A program made the position numbers and the translations under genes. Source: CAVUFH01 sp963740835 (GTDB taxonomy: Bacteria > Actinomycetota > Acidimicrobiia > IMCC26256 > PALSA-610). From it: a stretch of 64,000 nt of DNA. The stretch lies in assembly GCA_963740835.1 (NCBI GenBank), contig CAVUFH010000007.1:889344-953343 (forward strand). The letters run 5' to 3'. This document shows, one piece after another, positions 49,053-58,430 of this stretch (its first letter is position 1; every line of letters begins with the position of its first letter). Below the pieces are notes generated by a model, which had not been told where the DNA came from, did no database searches, and saw only the letters and a program-made list of their open reading frames with translations.

Positions 49053-49526
49053 TCAGGCCGGGCAGTTGCCGACGCGCGGGTTCATGTCCGCGAACATGCC
49101 GGCGGGGTTGTGCTTCCAGATCCACGCGTGCAGCACCCACAGGCCGACGTCCGGGTTGAAGTGCAGCGGGATGCCCATGACCTCACCCGGGGTCGTCGAC
49201 ACCCATTCGACCGCGACGAGGTGCAGATGGCTGTGGCCATTGTCCTCGTAGACCATCGCCTCGGGGTGGATCGGGTCGAGGACGCCATCGGAGAACGTTG
49301 CCTGGTTGGCGTAGTGCTGCCCCATCATGTCGACGCACAGGTGCAGGTCGACGCGACCGGATGCAGCCGTGGCCTTGAGGCTGTGGAACCGCGCCGTCGC
49401 GACGCGTAACGCGGTCAGGTTGTGGTGCGGATGGGGGCCGACCGACGCCGACGCGGACGCCGACGAAGCCGCCAGCAGACTGACCGCCATCGGGATCGCC
49501 AGCAGCAGGCTCGCGAATCGCTTCAT
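49053..49526 (-). CDS. Secreted hypothetical protein
   Basis: A 157-residue protein with a classical signal peptide (MKRFASLLLAIPMAVSLLAA, cleavage about SASASA). The mature part is His/Met-rich: GPHPHHNLTALRVATARFHS, LHLCVDMMGQHYANQATF, EDNGHSHLHLVAVEWVSTTP. No family recognised; the histidines could bind a metal. ATG 49526 follows GAGAGGGAGAAGAAC. Divergent from the FtsX permease gene. Confidence 0.65.
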   Translation of the reverse strand: MKRFASLLLAIPMAVSLLAASSASASASVGPHPHHNLTALRVATARFHSLKATAASGRVDLHLCVDMMGQHYANQATFSDGVLDPIHPEAMVYEDNGHSHLHLVAVEWVSTTPGEVMGIPLHFNPDVGLWVLHAWIWKHNPAGMFADMNPRVGNCPA

Positions 49527-49684
49527 GTTCTTCTCCCTCTCGGACTCCATGGACGCGACACGTCCGTGTGGAGTCACGCGTGACACGCGACGGCACGCGC
49601 GTGACACCGGCTGCGCCTCACGAGGTGGTGGGGGGTGGCTACCACCCCCGACAGGTGGAGGGCCTCAACCTTGCGTGACGTACG

Positions 49685-52087
49685 GTGACGTCGTCGAATA
49701 CGAGCGTGGGGCTCGTAGGAATCGTGGCGGCGAGCACGCTGCGCGCCCGATGGCGCAGCGTGGCGGTACTGACCCTGCTGGTCGCCTCGATCGCGGCCGT
49801 GACGTTCGCGAGCGTCGCCGGCGCCCGCCGCACCGCGTCGACGCTGACCCGGTTCAGCGCGCAGAGCGATGCCGCGGATGTCGAGTTGCTCATGGTGGGT
49901 GCACCGACCGCGGCAGACATGCACGCGCTTGATGGCGTGCGCGGCGTCGAGGCGACGACTGCGTTGCGCGCACCGGGCGTGCAGGTGCCGGCCCTGCCCG
50001 CGCTCCAGTCGATCGGAATCCCGCAGGACTCCGCCTTCGGCACAACCATCGACCGGGATCGGATCGTCGCCGGACGTGCCGCGGATCCGTCCGCGCCGAA
50101 CGAAGTCACCATCGGCGAAGGCCTCGCGACGCTCCTCCGCCTCCAGCCCGGCGACACGCTCGACACCGAGTCGTTCTCCCCCGACCAGATCGAGGCGATC
50201 CTCGGCGGCGCATCCGACGCGGGCCCGTACGCAGGTCCCGCGGTGCAGCTGCGCGTCGTCGGGATCGACCGCCGGCCGCTCGATCTCGGCAACCGTGGCG
50301 CCGCGGGCGGGTTCCTCGTCCTGACACCTGCATTCGGTCGCGCGTACGGCGACCAAATCGGCGACTTCGGCACGCGCATCCGTGTCCGCACCGCGAACGG
50401 TGACGCCGACGTCGAACGTGTCATCGCGCGTGCGCGCGCGATCTTCGGGACCTCGCTGCTCAATACCCAGGGCCTGGCGATCGAGACCGAAGGCGCCCGC
50501 AACGCCGTCGATCTGCTCGCGCTCTCACTGTGGCTGTTCGCCGGCGTCGCCGCGGTGGTCGGTCTGGCGACGATCGGCATCGTCGTGTCGCGCGAGCTCG
50601 CCGTCGCCGGTGCCGGGCAGTCGATCCTCTCGACGCTCGGCGCCACCCGAATGCAGCGCGTCGCGACCTTCGCACCGATTGCCGCGCTCATCGCGAGCGG
50701 TGCGTTCCTCGGCGCGTTCGGCGCCACGCTCGCGTCATCGCTGTTCCCGTTCGGGCTCGCCCGTCGGGCCGAACCCGACACCGGCCTGCGCATCGACTGG
50801 CCCGTCCTGCTCGGTGGCGCGGTCATGCTCGCGGTGGTCGTGCTGCTCGTCGCTGCACTCACTGTGATGCGCCTGACGCGGCAACAGAGCGCATCGGCGC
50901 GCCCCACGCGACGCCGCCTGTCTGCGACACTGTCCGAGCAATCGGCGCGGGCAGGTTTGTCGCCGGCGGCCGCCAATGGTCTGCGCATGGCGATCGATCC
51001 CGGACGCGGACGCACGCCTGTGCCGGTGCGCTCGGCGTTGATCGGTGCGCTGCTCGGCGTGCTCGGTGTCACCGCGGTCGCGGTGTACACCGCGAGCTTC
51101 GACCATCTCACCGGCACGCCGCACCTCTACGGTTCGACATGGGACTTCGAGGTGCTCGACACCACCGCGAACACCCCGTGCCGCGGGAGCGACTACGGGC
51201 TCGCGCGGAACGACGAGCTCGCGGACGTGGCTGAGGTGTGCTTCCAGAACGTGCAGATCGAAGGGCGACCGGTGCCCGCGTGGGGCGTGACGCAGATGCG
51301 CGGCACGATCTCGCCCGCGCTCCTCGACGGCCGGGCGCCGGCCGGCCCGCGCGAAGTGGCGCTCGGTTCGAAGACGCTGCAAACGCTGGGCAAGAAGGTC
51401 GGTGACACCGTGACCGTCGCAGGTCGCGAACAGCGGCTGCAGTACCGGATCGTCGGTCGCACCGTGTTGCCGTCGCTGGGACAGCCACAACCGCTCGGCG
51501 ACGCGGCATGGTTCACCGGCAACGGTTACGAACCGCTCTTCGACCAGAACGTGTTCTCCCGTTATTTCGTCGGGCGCGACGCGCGCGGCGTCGACTCGAC
51601 GAGCATCCGAGACCAGATCGATGCGATTCCTCAGCTCGACGCGGTCAGCCAGTCGGCGCTGCCGGTGGAGATCGACCGCGTCCGGCGCATCGATTGGTTG
51701 CCCAGCGCGATCGTCCTGCTCCTCGTCGCGCTCTCGGCGATCACGGTCGCCCATGCCCTTGTCACCACGGAACGGCGGCGCCGACCCGAGTTCGCGCTCT
51801 TGAAGGCGCTCGGGTTCTCCCGCCGCGACGTGCGCTCGACCGTGGCCTACCAATCGGTGACGATCGCGCTCGTCGCACTCGTCCTCGGCCTTCCCGCGGG
51901 CCTGCTCCTCGGGCGGTGGATGTGGCGGCTCTCGGCGGACGGTTTCGGTGTGCCGGTCGCGCCCGAGATCCCTGCCGGGCTCATCCTCGTCGTCACCCTC
52001 GCGACGATCGCGCTCGCGTTTGCCGTCGCGTACCTCCCGGGACGCGCCGCGGCCCGAACCCAGCCGCGGGCCCGGATCGACGTCTGA
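49685..52087 (+). CDS. FtsX-like ABC transporter permease
   Basis: An 800-residue permease: N-terminal helix (STLRARWRSVAVLTLLVASI), a MacB-like extracytoplasmic domain (VEATTALRAPGVQVPALPAL), helices, then a second periplasmic part (TPHLYGSTWDFEVLDTTANT). It ends with the FtsX core (FALLKALGFSRRDVRSTVAY, QSVTIALVALVLGLPAGLLL). Such proteins work with a separate ATP-binding subunit in lipoprotein or peptide export; no ATPase gene is adjacent. GTG start at 49685, with another possible at 49709. Related to the remnant at 45.2 kb. Confidence 0.88.
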   Translation: MTSSNTSVGLVGIVAASTLRARWRSVAVLTLLVASIAAVTFASVAGARRTASTLTRFSAQSDAADVELLMVGAPTAADMHALDGVRGVEATTALRAPGVQVPALPALQSIGIPQDSAFGTTIDRDRIVAGRAADPSAPNEVTIGEGLATLLRLQPGDTLDTESFSPDQIEAILGGASDAGPYAGPAVQLRVVGIDRRPLDLGNRGAAGGFLVLTPAFGRAYGDQIGDFGTRIRVRTANGDADVERVIARARAIFGTSLLNTQGLAIETEGARNAVDLLALSLWLFAGVAAVVGLATIGIVVSRELAVAGAGQSILSTLGATRMQRVATFAPIAALIASGAFLGAFGATLASSLFPFGLARRAEPDTGLRIDWPVLLGGAVMLAVVVLLVAALTVMRLTRQQSASARPTRRRLSATLSEQSARAGLSPAAANGLRMAIDPGRGRTPVPVRSALIGALLGVLGVTAVAVYTASFDHLTGTPHLYGSTWDFEVLDTTANTPCRGSDYGLARNDELADVAEVCFQNVQIEGRPVPAWGVTQMRGTISPALLDGRAPAGPREVALGSKTLQTLGKKVGDTVTVAGREQRLQYRIVGRTVLPSLGQPQPLGDAAWFTGNGYEPLFDQNVFSRYFVGRDARGVDSTSIRDQIDAIPQLDAVSQSALPVEIDRVRRIDWLPSAIVLLLVALSAITVAHALVTTERRRRPEFALLKALGFSRRDVRSTVAYQSVTIALVALVLGLPAGLLLGRWMWRLSADGFGVPVAPEIPAGLILVVTLATIALAFAVAYLPGRAAARTQPRARIDV

Positions 52088-52194
52088 ACCGGAGACCCGC
52101 GAACGCAGGATCAGCTCGATGTCGGCTCGGGTACGAACCTGGCGCGCTCGGAGTTCGAGATCGACGGGCGATCACCTTGGCGACGGAGCACCGC

Positions 52195-52550
52195 ATGGCA
52201 ACCGACGAGTTCACAAGCGCATTGGACGAAAATCCCGAGGTCGAGCTCACCGTGACCGGCCGAAGCTCGGGCCGGGAGTTCTCCATCCCGGTGTGGTTCG
52301 TGCGCGAGGGCGACACGCTGTCCCTCGTGCCGATCCACGGGACCGACAGTGGCTGGTACAAGAACGTGCTGGCAACGCCGACGATTCGCCTCGGTGCCGG
52401 CGCAGTGCAGGCCAGTGCACGCGCGAGCCGGTCACCGATCCCGCGAGGGTCGCGCCGATTCTCGACGAGTTCCGCGCGAAGTACGGCGCCGAAGACATCG
52501 CGAGCTACTACCCCAGGCAGGACGCCGCGGTCGAGGTACAACTCGCCTGA
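52195..52550 (+). CDS. Deazaflavin-dependent nitroreductase-like protein (single-base frameshift)
   Basis: About 118 residues with the split-barrel pattern of F420/FMN-binding DUF385 proteins: VELTVTGRSSGREFSIPVWF, REGDTLSLVPIHGTDSGWYK, NVLATPTIRLGAGAV. The frame then fails. The continuation EPVTDPARVAPILDEFRAKY, ending in VEVQLA, lies in another frame, so one base is missing or two are surplus near 52422. Start at ATG 52195. Confidence 0.78.
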
Positions 52551-52556
52551 CGCGCG

Positions 52557-54509
52557 TCACCGATCAGGTGGTGCCGCGCGCGCTTGGTACTGCGGCTCCC
52601 GCAGTGGCCCGCCGCTCTCCGCGGGCCCGGTCGGCCGGGGCGCGCCGTCGAGTGCGGCGGTGACCGCGGCGCCGTCGACGGTTTCGTGCTCGAGCAAGTC
52701 GTCGACGAGTCTGAGGAGTGCGTCGCGACGGTCGGTGAGCAGCGTGAGCGCGCGTTGTTCGGCTGCGCGGAGCAGCTCGGAGACCTCCTCGTCGATGAGC
52801 TTCTGGGTCTCGTCCGCGTACGGGCGGCTGCGAACCTCTTCGGTGCCGAGGTACATGGGCGAACCGCTCGCGAACCCCACCGGGCCGAGCCGGTTGCTCA
52901 TGCCGTACTCGCGGACCATGCGGGTGGCGAGGTCGGTCGCACCGGCCAGGTCGCTCGCGGCACCCGACGACGCCTCGCCCAGGATGAGGAGCTCGGCCGC
53001 GCGCCCGCCGAGCCGCACCGCGAGCGAGTCCTTGAGATAGCTCTCCGGGTAGAGGTGACGTTCGTCGGCGGGCAGCTGCTCGGTCACCCCGAGCGCCTGC
53101 CCGGCGGGCAGGATCGTGACCTTGGCGACGGGGTCGGCGTGGGGTGACAACGCCGCAACCAGCGCGTGCCCGGACTCGTGGACGGCAACCGCGTGCTTCT
53201 CCTCGGGCATCAACGCGTTCGTGGCTTCGCGGCGGCCGAGGAGGATGCGATCGCGCGCCTCGGCGAAGTCGGCCGCGGTGATCGTGTTCCACGCGTCGCG
53301 CACAGCGACGATCGCGGCCTCGTTGACCAAATTCGCGAGGTCAGCACCGGAAAAGCCCGGCGTCGCGCGCCCGACCGCGTCCAGATCGACGTCGTCGGCC
53401 AAGTGCTTGTCGCGTGCGTGTACCGCGAGGATGGCGGCGCGTTCCCGGAGGTTCGGAAGTGGGATCTCGACCTGGCGGTCGAAGCGGCCGGGCCGCAGCA
53501 ACGCGGGATCGAGCGTCTCCGGACGATTCGTCGCCGCGAGCACGACCACACTCGCGGTGGGTTCGAAGCCGTCCATTTCGGCGAGCATCTGGTTCAGGGT
53601 CTGCTCGCGCTCGTCGTTCGAGACGTAGCCCGCGCCGCGACGTTGGCCGATGGCGTCGATCTCGTCGATGAAGATGATCGCGGGTGCGGCTTTGCGTGCA
53701 GCGCTGAACAGATCGCGCATGCGCGCCGCGCCGACGCCGACGAACAACTCGACGAAGCTCGACCCCGTCAGCGCGAAGAACGGCACGGCAGCCTCGCCGG
53801 CAACCGCGCGCGCCAAGAGCGTCTTCCCGGTGCCGGGCGGCCCGACCATCAACACGCCACGCGGCGTCATTGCACCCGCCGCCGTATAGCGCTCGGGGCG
53901 GGTCAAGAAGTCGACGACCTCACTGATCTCGCGCTTGGCACCTTCGTAGCCGGCGACGTCGGCGAAGCGCGTCGTCGGTCGCTCCTCGTCGTAGACCTTC
54001 GCGCGCGACGCGCCGATGCCCATGATTCCCCCGGCGAGCTGCCGTGACGCGCGCCGGCTGATCCAGAAGAACAAACCGACGAGGATGAGGAGCGGTAACA
54101 AGCTGGCAAGCACGGTCAGGAAGCTCGTGGAGTTCGCCGTCCCTTTCACGTTCACGTCGTGCTGCTCGAGATCCGCCGCGAGCGTGTTGTCGTTGAGTGC
54201 CGTCGGGATGCGCGACTGGTAGTGCGTCTTCTTCTTGTCGGTCAGCTCGCCGGAGACCTTGCCGGATTCGTCGATCGACGCGGTCTTCACCTGGTCCGCG
54301 TCGACCTTGGTCTTCCAGTCGGTGAACGACAGCGACGTCGTCTTGGTCGGCGATCTCGGAACGAACAAGAGCACGACCGTGAGCGCCAGGCCGAGCAGCC
54401 AGATCATGTGGAGCCACCGGGGCGTCGGCGGCCGCGGTCCCGGCTTCGCCGGCTCCTTCGGAGGCCCGGACTTCGCCGGGCTCGAGCGATGAACGTGGAA
54501 GGTCGACAT
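52557..54509 (-). CDS. ftsH: ATP-dependent zinc metalloprotease FtsH
   Basis: A 650-residue membrane protease. One N-terminal helix (about 34-53), a periplasmic domain, a second helix (about 120-140), then the AAA module with Walker A GPPGTGKT (213-220), Walker B AIIFIDEIDAIG and the SRH ATNRPETLDPALLRPGRFDR. The peptidase zinc site is HESGH (434-438), with a further ligand in the LGEASSGAASDLAGAT region. It degrades membrane and short-lived cytosolic proteins. ATG 54509 is chosen over 54530. Confidence 0.95.
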   Translation of the reverse strand: MSTFHVHRSSPAKSGPPKEPAKPGPRPPTPRWLHMIWLLGLALTVVLLFVPRSPTKTTSLSFTDWKTKVDADQVKTASIDESGKVSGELTDKKKTHYQSRIPTALNDNTLAADLEQHDVNVKGTANSTSFLTVLASLLPLLILVGLFFWISRRASRQLAGGIMGIGASRAKVYDEERPTTRFADVAGYEGAKREISEVVDFLTRPERYTAAGAMTPRGVLMVGPPGTGKTLLARAVAGEAAVPFFALTGSSFVELFVGVGAARMRDLFSAARKAAPAIIFIDEIDAIGQRRGAGYVSNDEREQTLNQMLAEMDGFEPTASVVVLAATNRPETLDPALLRPGRFDRQVEIPLPNLRERAAILAVHARDKHLADDVDLDAVGRATPGFSGADLANLVNEAAIVAVRDAWNTITAADFAEARDRILLGRREATNALMPEEKHAVAVHESGHALVAALSPHADPVAKVTILPAGQALGVTEQLPADERHLYPESYLKDSLAVRLGGRAAELLILGEASSGAASDLAGATDLATRMVREYGMSNRLGPVGFASGSPMYLGTEEVRSRPYADETQKLIDEEVSELLRAAEQRALTLLTDRRDALLRLVDDLLEHETVDGAAVTAALDGAPRPTGPAESGGPLREPQYQARAAPPDR

Positions 54510-54586
54510 GGTCCCTCGATGATCCGTCACACCCCAACGTAGGTCGTGAAACCGCCGCGGAGAACCGCGAAGCGCGGTCCCCCGTC

Positions 54587-54870
54587 TTGATCACGATGAT
54601 GCACGCACGACTTCCTCTGACCTCGCGCGCGGTGTCTACGTCCGATTCGACGCGGGTGCTGTTCTGCTGCCTGCCTGCCTACGGACACGTCTATCGGCTC
54701 CTGCCCCTCGCTCTCGCCTGCCGCGGCGCCGGCCACGCAGTCGAGTTCGCGACGAGTGACGCCTTCGTGCCGCGACTCCGGCGTCTCGGCTTCCGGACGC
54801 ACAGCGCCAGCGAGTCGAGGCGGGCGCGCCATGAACGCGCCCTGACGCGCGGTCAGCTTGCTCGTCATGG
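54587..54870 (+). pseudogene. Truncated UGT/MGT-type glycosyltransferase (N-terminal remnant)
   Basis: RVLFCCLPAYGHVYRLLPLA, CRGAGHAVEFATSDAFVPRL and RRLGFRTHSA form the N-terminal Rossmann part of a GT1/GT28-like glycosyltransferase, about 75 residues. The open frame then continues antisense to the SRPBCC-PDZ gene without sense. A complete enzyme has about 400 residues, so most of the gene is gone. Confidence 0.65.
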
Positions 54871-54873
54871 CGG

Positions 54874-55512
54874 TCAGACGCGCGCCGCTCCTTCGCAGTG
54901 TTCACGGGCGCGCGCCCATGTCGCGGTGACCTCGTCACCCTCGCGTACCAACCGCTGCACAGTCCCGAGATCGCGTGTCGAGAACAACGGCGCGCCGTCG
55001 ACCGTGAGGAGAACGTCGCCCTTCCGGACGCCGGCGCGATCCGCCCACGTGTCGGACGCCACGTGCTGCACGACCACGCCGTAGGACGTCGTGACCCCGC
55101 CGACGCCGAGCCACACCAGTGGTCGCCACGCGCGGCGGCCGATCACTCCGGTCCGCAGGAACAACTCGAGATCGGCGAAGATGTGTCCGGAGTGGATCCA
55201 GAACCCTTCGCCGCCGCCGCGAACGAAGTCCTCGTCGAATCCCGATTGCACGACGCGTACACGCGTGCCGGTGTCGACGTGCTCGAACGTGATCGCGATG
55301 AGTGTTCCCTCGCATGGCTGCTGGGCTTTACGTACCGTCAGCCGGGCGTCGGTCGTTCGTTCGACCTCGACCGCCTTTGCCTCGAAACCCGGAATCCACC
55401 ACTCCCTCGGTTCCGCGTCGGGATCGGTGCGCCCGATGCAGGCCGTTTCGAGCGCTCTCCATGCCTCGGCGGGCGGGACCGGGACCTCGAATCTCGCTTC
55501 GACTTCGGTCAT
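54874..55512 (-). CDS. SRPBCC domain fused to a PDZ domain
   Basis: A 212-residue protein. Residues 1-130 are an SRPBCC/AHSA1 fold (EARFEVPVPPAEAWRALETA, EGTLIAITFEHVDTGTRVRV, GEGFWIHSGHIFADLELFLR). Residues about 140-205 are a PDZ domain (GVVVQHVASDTWADRAGVRK, GDVLLTVDGAPLFSTRDLGT). PDZ domains usually sit on exported proteases; here the protein has no signal or membrane helix. The ATG overlaps the upstream ArsR gene stop (ATGA). Confidence 0.8.
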   Translation of the reverse strand: MTEVEARFEVPVPPAEAWRALETACIGRTDPDAEPREWWIPGFEAKAVEVERTTDARLTVRKAQQPCEGTLIAITFEHVDTGTRVRVVQSGFDEDFVRGGGEGFWIHSGHIFADLELFLRTGVIGRRAWRPLVWLGVGGVTTSYGVVVQHVASDTWADRAGVRKGDVLLTVDGAPLFSTRDLGTVQRLVREGDEVTATWARAREHCEGAARV

Positions 55513-56093
55513 CCGTTCGCCTCCTCGACGGCGGGGTGCACGACGAGCCCCACCGTGAACGCGGCGCCGGCGTCTGCTGCATGTCGCTCGATCAGACGGG
55601 CGGTGAGATCGAGGTACTCCTCCAAGAACGCCGCTCGCGCCTGGGCATCGGCGAACCGGACCGTCGCTTCGACCGCGGCACTCGGGATCTGTTCGCCATC
55701 GAACGCTGCTCGATCGAGCAGCGTCGCCGCGTCGCGCGCGACGCGTTCACCGAACTCGACGAGATGCGCGAGCGAGACCTGATCGGCGATCGCCCCGAGT
55801 CGCTCTCGATCCCCCCACGTGAGCCGCGGCGAGAGCACGAACGTGCCCGCCACGGATTCGTAGAGTTGTTCGACGAAGTTCCCCTTGCGGCGCTCGCCCG
55901 CGTCCACGAGCAGGCCTGCCCGCGCGAGCTCGCGGACGTGGTGGTTGATCCGCTGCCGTGGCTCCCCGAGCCGCCGCGCGGCGCTCGCGGCCGAGTCGGC
56001 GGTGCGCAGCGCGTCGAGCACCCGCAACCGCGTCGGGTGCGTGATCGCGGCCAACTGGTCGGGGGTTTCGATCACGGCCGACCCAACTGCCAT
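55509..56093 (-). CDS. ArsR-family transcriptional regulator
   Basis: A 194-residue regulator. Residues about 10-90 are a winged helix: QLAAITHPTRLRVLDALRTA, ARRLGEPRQRINHHVRELAR, AGLLVDAGERRKGNFVEQLY. A helical C-terminal half of about 100 residues follows. Two overlapping palindromes lie within 40 bp of its start. It leads a two-gene operon with the SRPBCC-PDZ gene. Confidence 0.85.
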   Translation of the reverse strand: MAVGSAVIETPDQLAAITHPTRLRVLDALRTADSAASAARRLGEPRQRINHHVRELARAGLLVDAGERRKGNFVEQLYESVAGTFVLSPRLTWGDRERLGAIADQVSLAHLVEFGERVARDAATLLDRAAFDGEQIPSAAVEATVRFADAQARAAFLEEYLDLTARLIERHAADAGAAFTVGLVVHPAVEEANG

Positions 56094-56105
56094 GCGGGCA
56101 TCCTA

Positions 56106-56128
56106 AGACAGACATACCTGTCTAGACA
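56106..56128. promoter_or_regulatory. Operator-like palindromes before the ArsR gene
   Basis: AGACAG-ACATAC-CTGTCT (56106-56123) has perfect 6-bp arms and overlaps TGTCTAGACA (56119-56128), a perfect 10-bp palindrome. Both share the GTCT/AGAC half-site and lie 13-35 bp upstream of the regulator start. Strong candidate for autoregulation. Confidence 0.68.
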
Positions 56129-56265
56129 AGAAGAACTTTCTAATCCCTTCCTGTGCCTGCACCGAGGCGTTCCCGTTGCGCACCCGGCGCGGATGGCGCG
56201 CATCATCAAGCGGGTCAAGGACATCGACCCCGGAGCCGGGCGGCGCCACCATCGGAAGGATCATC

Positions 56266-57024
56266 ATGAAGATCGTCGTCATCGGCGGGACCGGACTCAT
56301 CGGCTCGAAGCTCGTCGACAATCTCGCCGCACTGGGTCACGAAGCCGTTCCGGCATCACCCAACACCGGCGTCAACACCCTCACCGGCGACGGGCTCGCG
56401 GCTGCGCTCGACCGCGCGGCAGTCGTCGTCGACGTGTCGAACTCGCCCTCGTTCGAGGACGCCGCAGTGCTCGAGTTCTTCGAGACCTCGACCCGCAACA
56501 TCCTCGATGCCGAAGCAACAGCCAGGGTCGGACACCACGTCGCACTCTCGGTCGTCGGCACCGAACGATTGCCCCACAGCGGCTACCTCCGAGCGAAGGT
56601 CGCGCAAGAGAAGCTGATCACGGGCTCGTCGATCCCGTACTCGATCGTGCACGCGACGCAGTTCTTCGAGTTCGCGGCGAGGATCGCCGACGAAGCCACC
56701 ACCGGCGAAACTGTGCGCCTGCCCCACGTCCTCTTCCAGCCGATGGCTGCCGACGACGTCGCCGCCGCCGTCGGCAAGGTCGCCGTCGGCATGCCGCGTC
56801 ACGGCACGGTCGAAATCGGCGGCCCCGAGCAGTTCCGCTTCGACGATTTCATTCGGCACTCCCTGCGCGCCCGACACGACGCGCGCGAAGTGGTCGCCGA
56901 CCCGCATGCTCCGTACTTCGGTACCGAACTGGGCGAGCGCTCCCTCGTGCCCGACGACGGCGCCGAGCTCGGCCCGACGCGCTTCGACGACTGGCTCGCC
57001 GCGCAATCCGAGTCCGGGAAGTGA
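56266..57024 (+). CDS. NAD(P)-binding NmrA/SDR-like oxidoreductase
   Basis: A 252-residue atypical short-chain dehydrogenase. MKIVVIGGTGLIGSKLVDNL is the cofactor loop, and the middle (ALSVVGTERLPHSGYLRAKV with Y-x-x-x-K) holds the active-site pair. VHATQFFEFAARIADEA and a PDDGAELGPTRFDDWLA tail match NmrA-type NAD(P)H-binding proteins. ATG 56266 follows GGAAGGATCATC. Divergent from ArsR, which may control it. Confidence 0.87.
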   Translation: MKIVVIGGTGLIGSKLVDNLAALGHEAVPASPNTGVNTLTGDGLAAALDRAAVVVDVSNSPSFEDAAVLEFFETSTRNILDAEATARVGHHVALSVVGTERLPHSGYLRAKVAQEKLITGSSIPYSIVHATQFFEFAARIADEATTGETVRLPHVLFQPMAADDVAAAVGKVAVGMPRHGTVEIGGPEQFRFDDFIRHSLRARHDAREVVADPHAPYFGTELGERSLVPDDGAELGPTRFDDWLAAQSESGK

Positions 57025-57370
57025 GTGATGCCCTCCGATGTACGCGTGGGCGGTCGTCGCAGTGGACATCCCCGACGGCACCGCCCTCGTCGTCAACAGC
57101 CGGCACTCGCTTCGCCGACATGAACTCCGACGCGGGAGCGCCGTCGTTCGTCACCGACAAGCCCGGCGACGAGATGAAGCGGACCCCCGCCTGGGGATCT
57201 TCAAGGACAACGTCCACAACATCGCTACGAGCGCGTCGCCGACGAACACCGAACACGCACGCAAACCAGAGCCCAGCCGACCCACCCGGTTCTCGCGGGT
57301 CGGCGGCCGGGACGTACGGCCCTGTTGCGGCGCTCCCAACGTGGTCCACAGTTACGTGCGTGGTCGACCC
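57025..57370. other. 346-bp gap with no supported gene; hairpin at 57276-57304
   Basis: Short coding-like scraps occur in three frames (YAWAVVAVDIPDGTALVV, FADMNSDAGAPSFVTDKPGD, LGIFKDNVHNIATSA), but none has a start, a stop and a family match together. It may be a decayed gene. An inverted repeat GCCGACCC / GGGTCGGC with a 13-nt loop could be a terminator of the upstream gene. Confidence 0.5.
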
Positions 57371-58213
57371 ATGGCCGAACAGATCGGGGAACCCGTGCTC
57401 GAAATCCTCGTTGTCCCGCTCGACGGCTCGGATCTGGCGACTCGGGCCGTGGCCGCGGCCGACGCCATCGCCGGCGCGTCGGGTGCAGCCATCCGTCTGG
57501 TCGGCGTCGCACGCGACGACGACGCAGGTTCCGTCCGCGACCACCTGCGCGACGCGGCGGCGATGATCACGGGCGACCGCGTGCACGATGTCGATGTACT
57601 CGTCGGCGACGATCCGGCGACCATCCTGTTGCAGCTCGCGACCGACTCGAGCACGGTGCTGTGCCTCGCGAGCCACGACCACACGAAGCCGGTGGCGACC
57701 CTCATCCACGCGGTCGGCTCGCACATCATCGAGCGGACGACGCAGCCGCTCGTGGTCGTCGGGCCCGGCCTCGACGAGGCCACGCTCGCGAACGACGTCG
57801 TCGTCGCGATCGACGGCGTCAGCGATCCCGATTCACTCTTGTCGACGGCGGCCGCGTGGGCCGCGCGCCTCGGCGCCGCGTTACGAATCGTCACCGTCTA
57901 CGAGCCGGTCCTGGCCGATCTTCGGAACCCCGACCACTTCACCCGCCACCACGGCCCCGCCGGCGACCCGGATGCCTATCTCGAGTGGGTGCGGGCACGA
58001 GTCGACCGCCAGGGCGTAAAGGGTGTCGACGCCGTCGCGATCGCCGACCCGGTCAGCGTTGCCGCGGGGCTCGAGCGTCATCTCGGTGAACAGTCCGCAT
58101 TGCTGCTCGTCGTCGGGGCGCGCCGAGCCGGCGCGCACGTCTCGCCCGGAGTGCTTCGTGAGCTCCTGCGCACATCGACGGTGCCGGTGCTCGTCGCGCC
58201 GCCGCCCCAGTAG
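57371..58213 (+). CDS. Universal stress protein with two UspA domains
   Basis: A 280-residue protein of two tandem UspA folds. The first begins LEILVVPLDGSDLATRAVAA and ends at IERTTQPLVVVGPG; the second begins NDVVVAIDGVSDPDSLLSTA and ends LLRTSTVPVLVAPPP. The last segments keep parts of the ATP-binding G-x2-G-x9-G(S/T) pattern only weakly (VVGARRAGAHVSPGVLRELL). ATG 57371 is used. General stress survival role by family. Confidence 0.88.
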   Translation: MAEQIGEPVLEILVVPLDGSDLATRAVAAADAIAGASGAAIRLVGVARDDDAGSVRDHLRDAAAMITGDRVHDVDVLVGDDPATILLQLATDSSTVLCLASHDHTKPVATLIHAVGSHIIERTTQPLVVVGPGLDEATLANDVVVAIDGVSDPDSLLSTAAAWAARLGAALRIVTVYEPVLADLRNPDHFTRHHGPAGDPDAYLEWVRARVDRQGVKGVDAVAIADPVSVAAGLERHLGEQSALLLVVGARRAGAHVSPGVLRELLRTSTVPVLVAPPPQ

Positions 58214-58430
58214 CGCACCCGGTAGTGCATCACTCGCCGACTGCGAGCACTTCGAGAACCTCTCCCGCGCGCGACGTGGCACTCCAACTCGTCGTAGTGC
58301 AAGTGCGGCCGACGGTCATCGGCGCGTGGACGAGGACGCGCTGACGCGTGTCGAGACATGCCTGCTCCTGGCACCCCGGGCGGTGCTCGTTTCACAGGTT
58401 GCGTTGACGTTGCGGCTGCATCGTTGAGCG

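Noticed and set aside
58214..58430. Possible small gene before the beta-propeller lipoprotein
   Set aside because: Frames are short, lack starts with ribosome-binding sites and have no coherent pattern.
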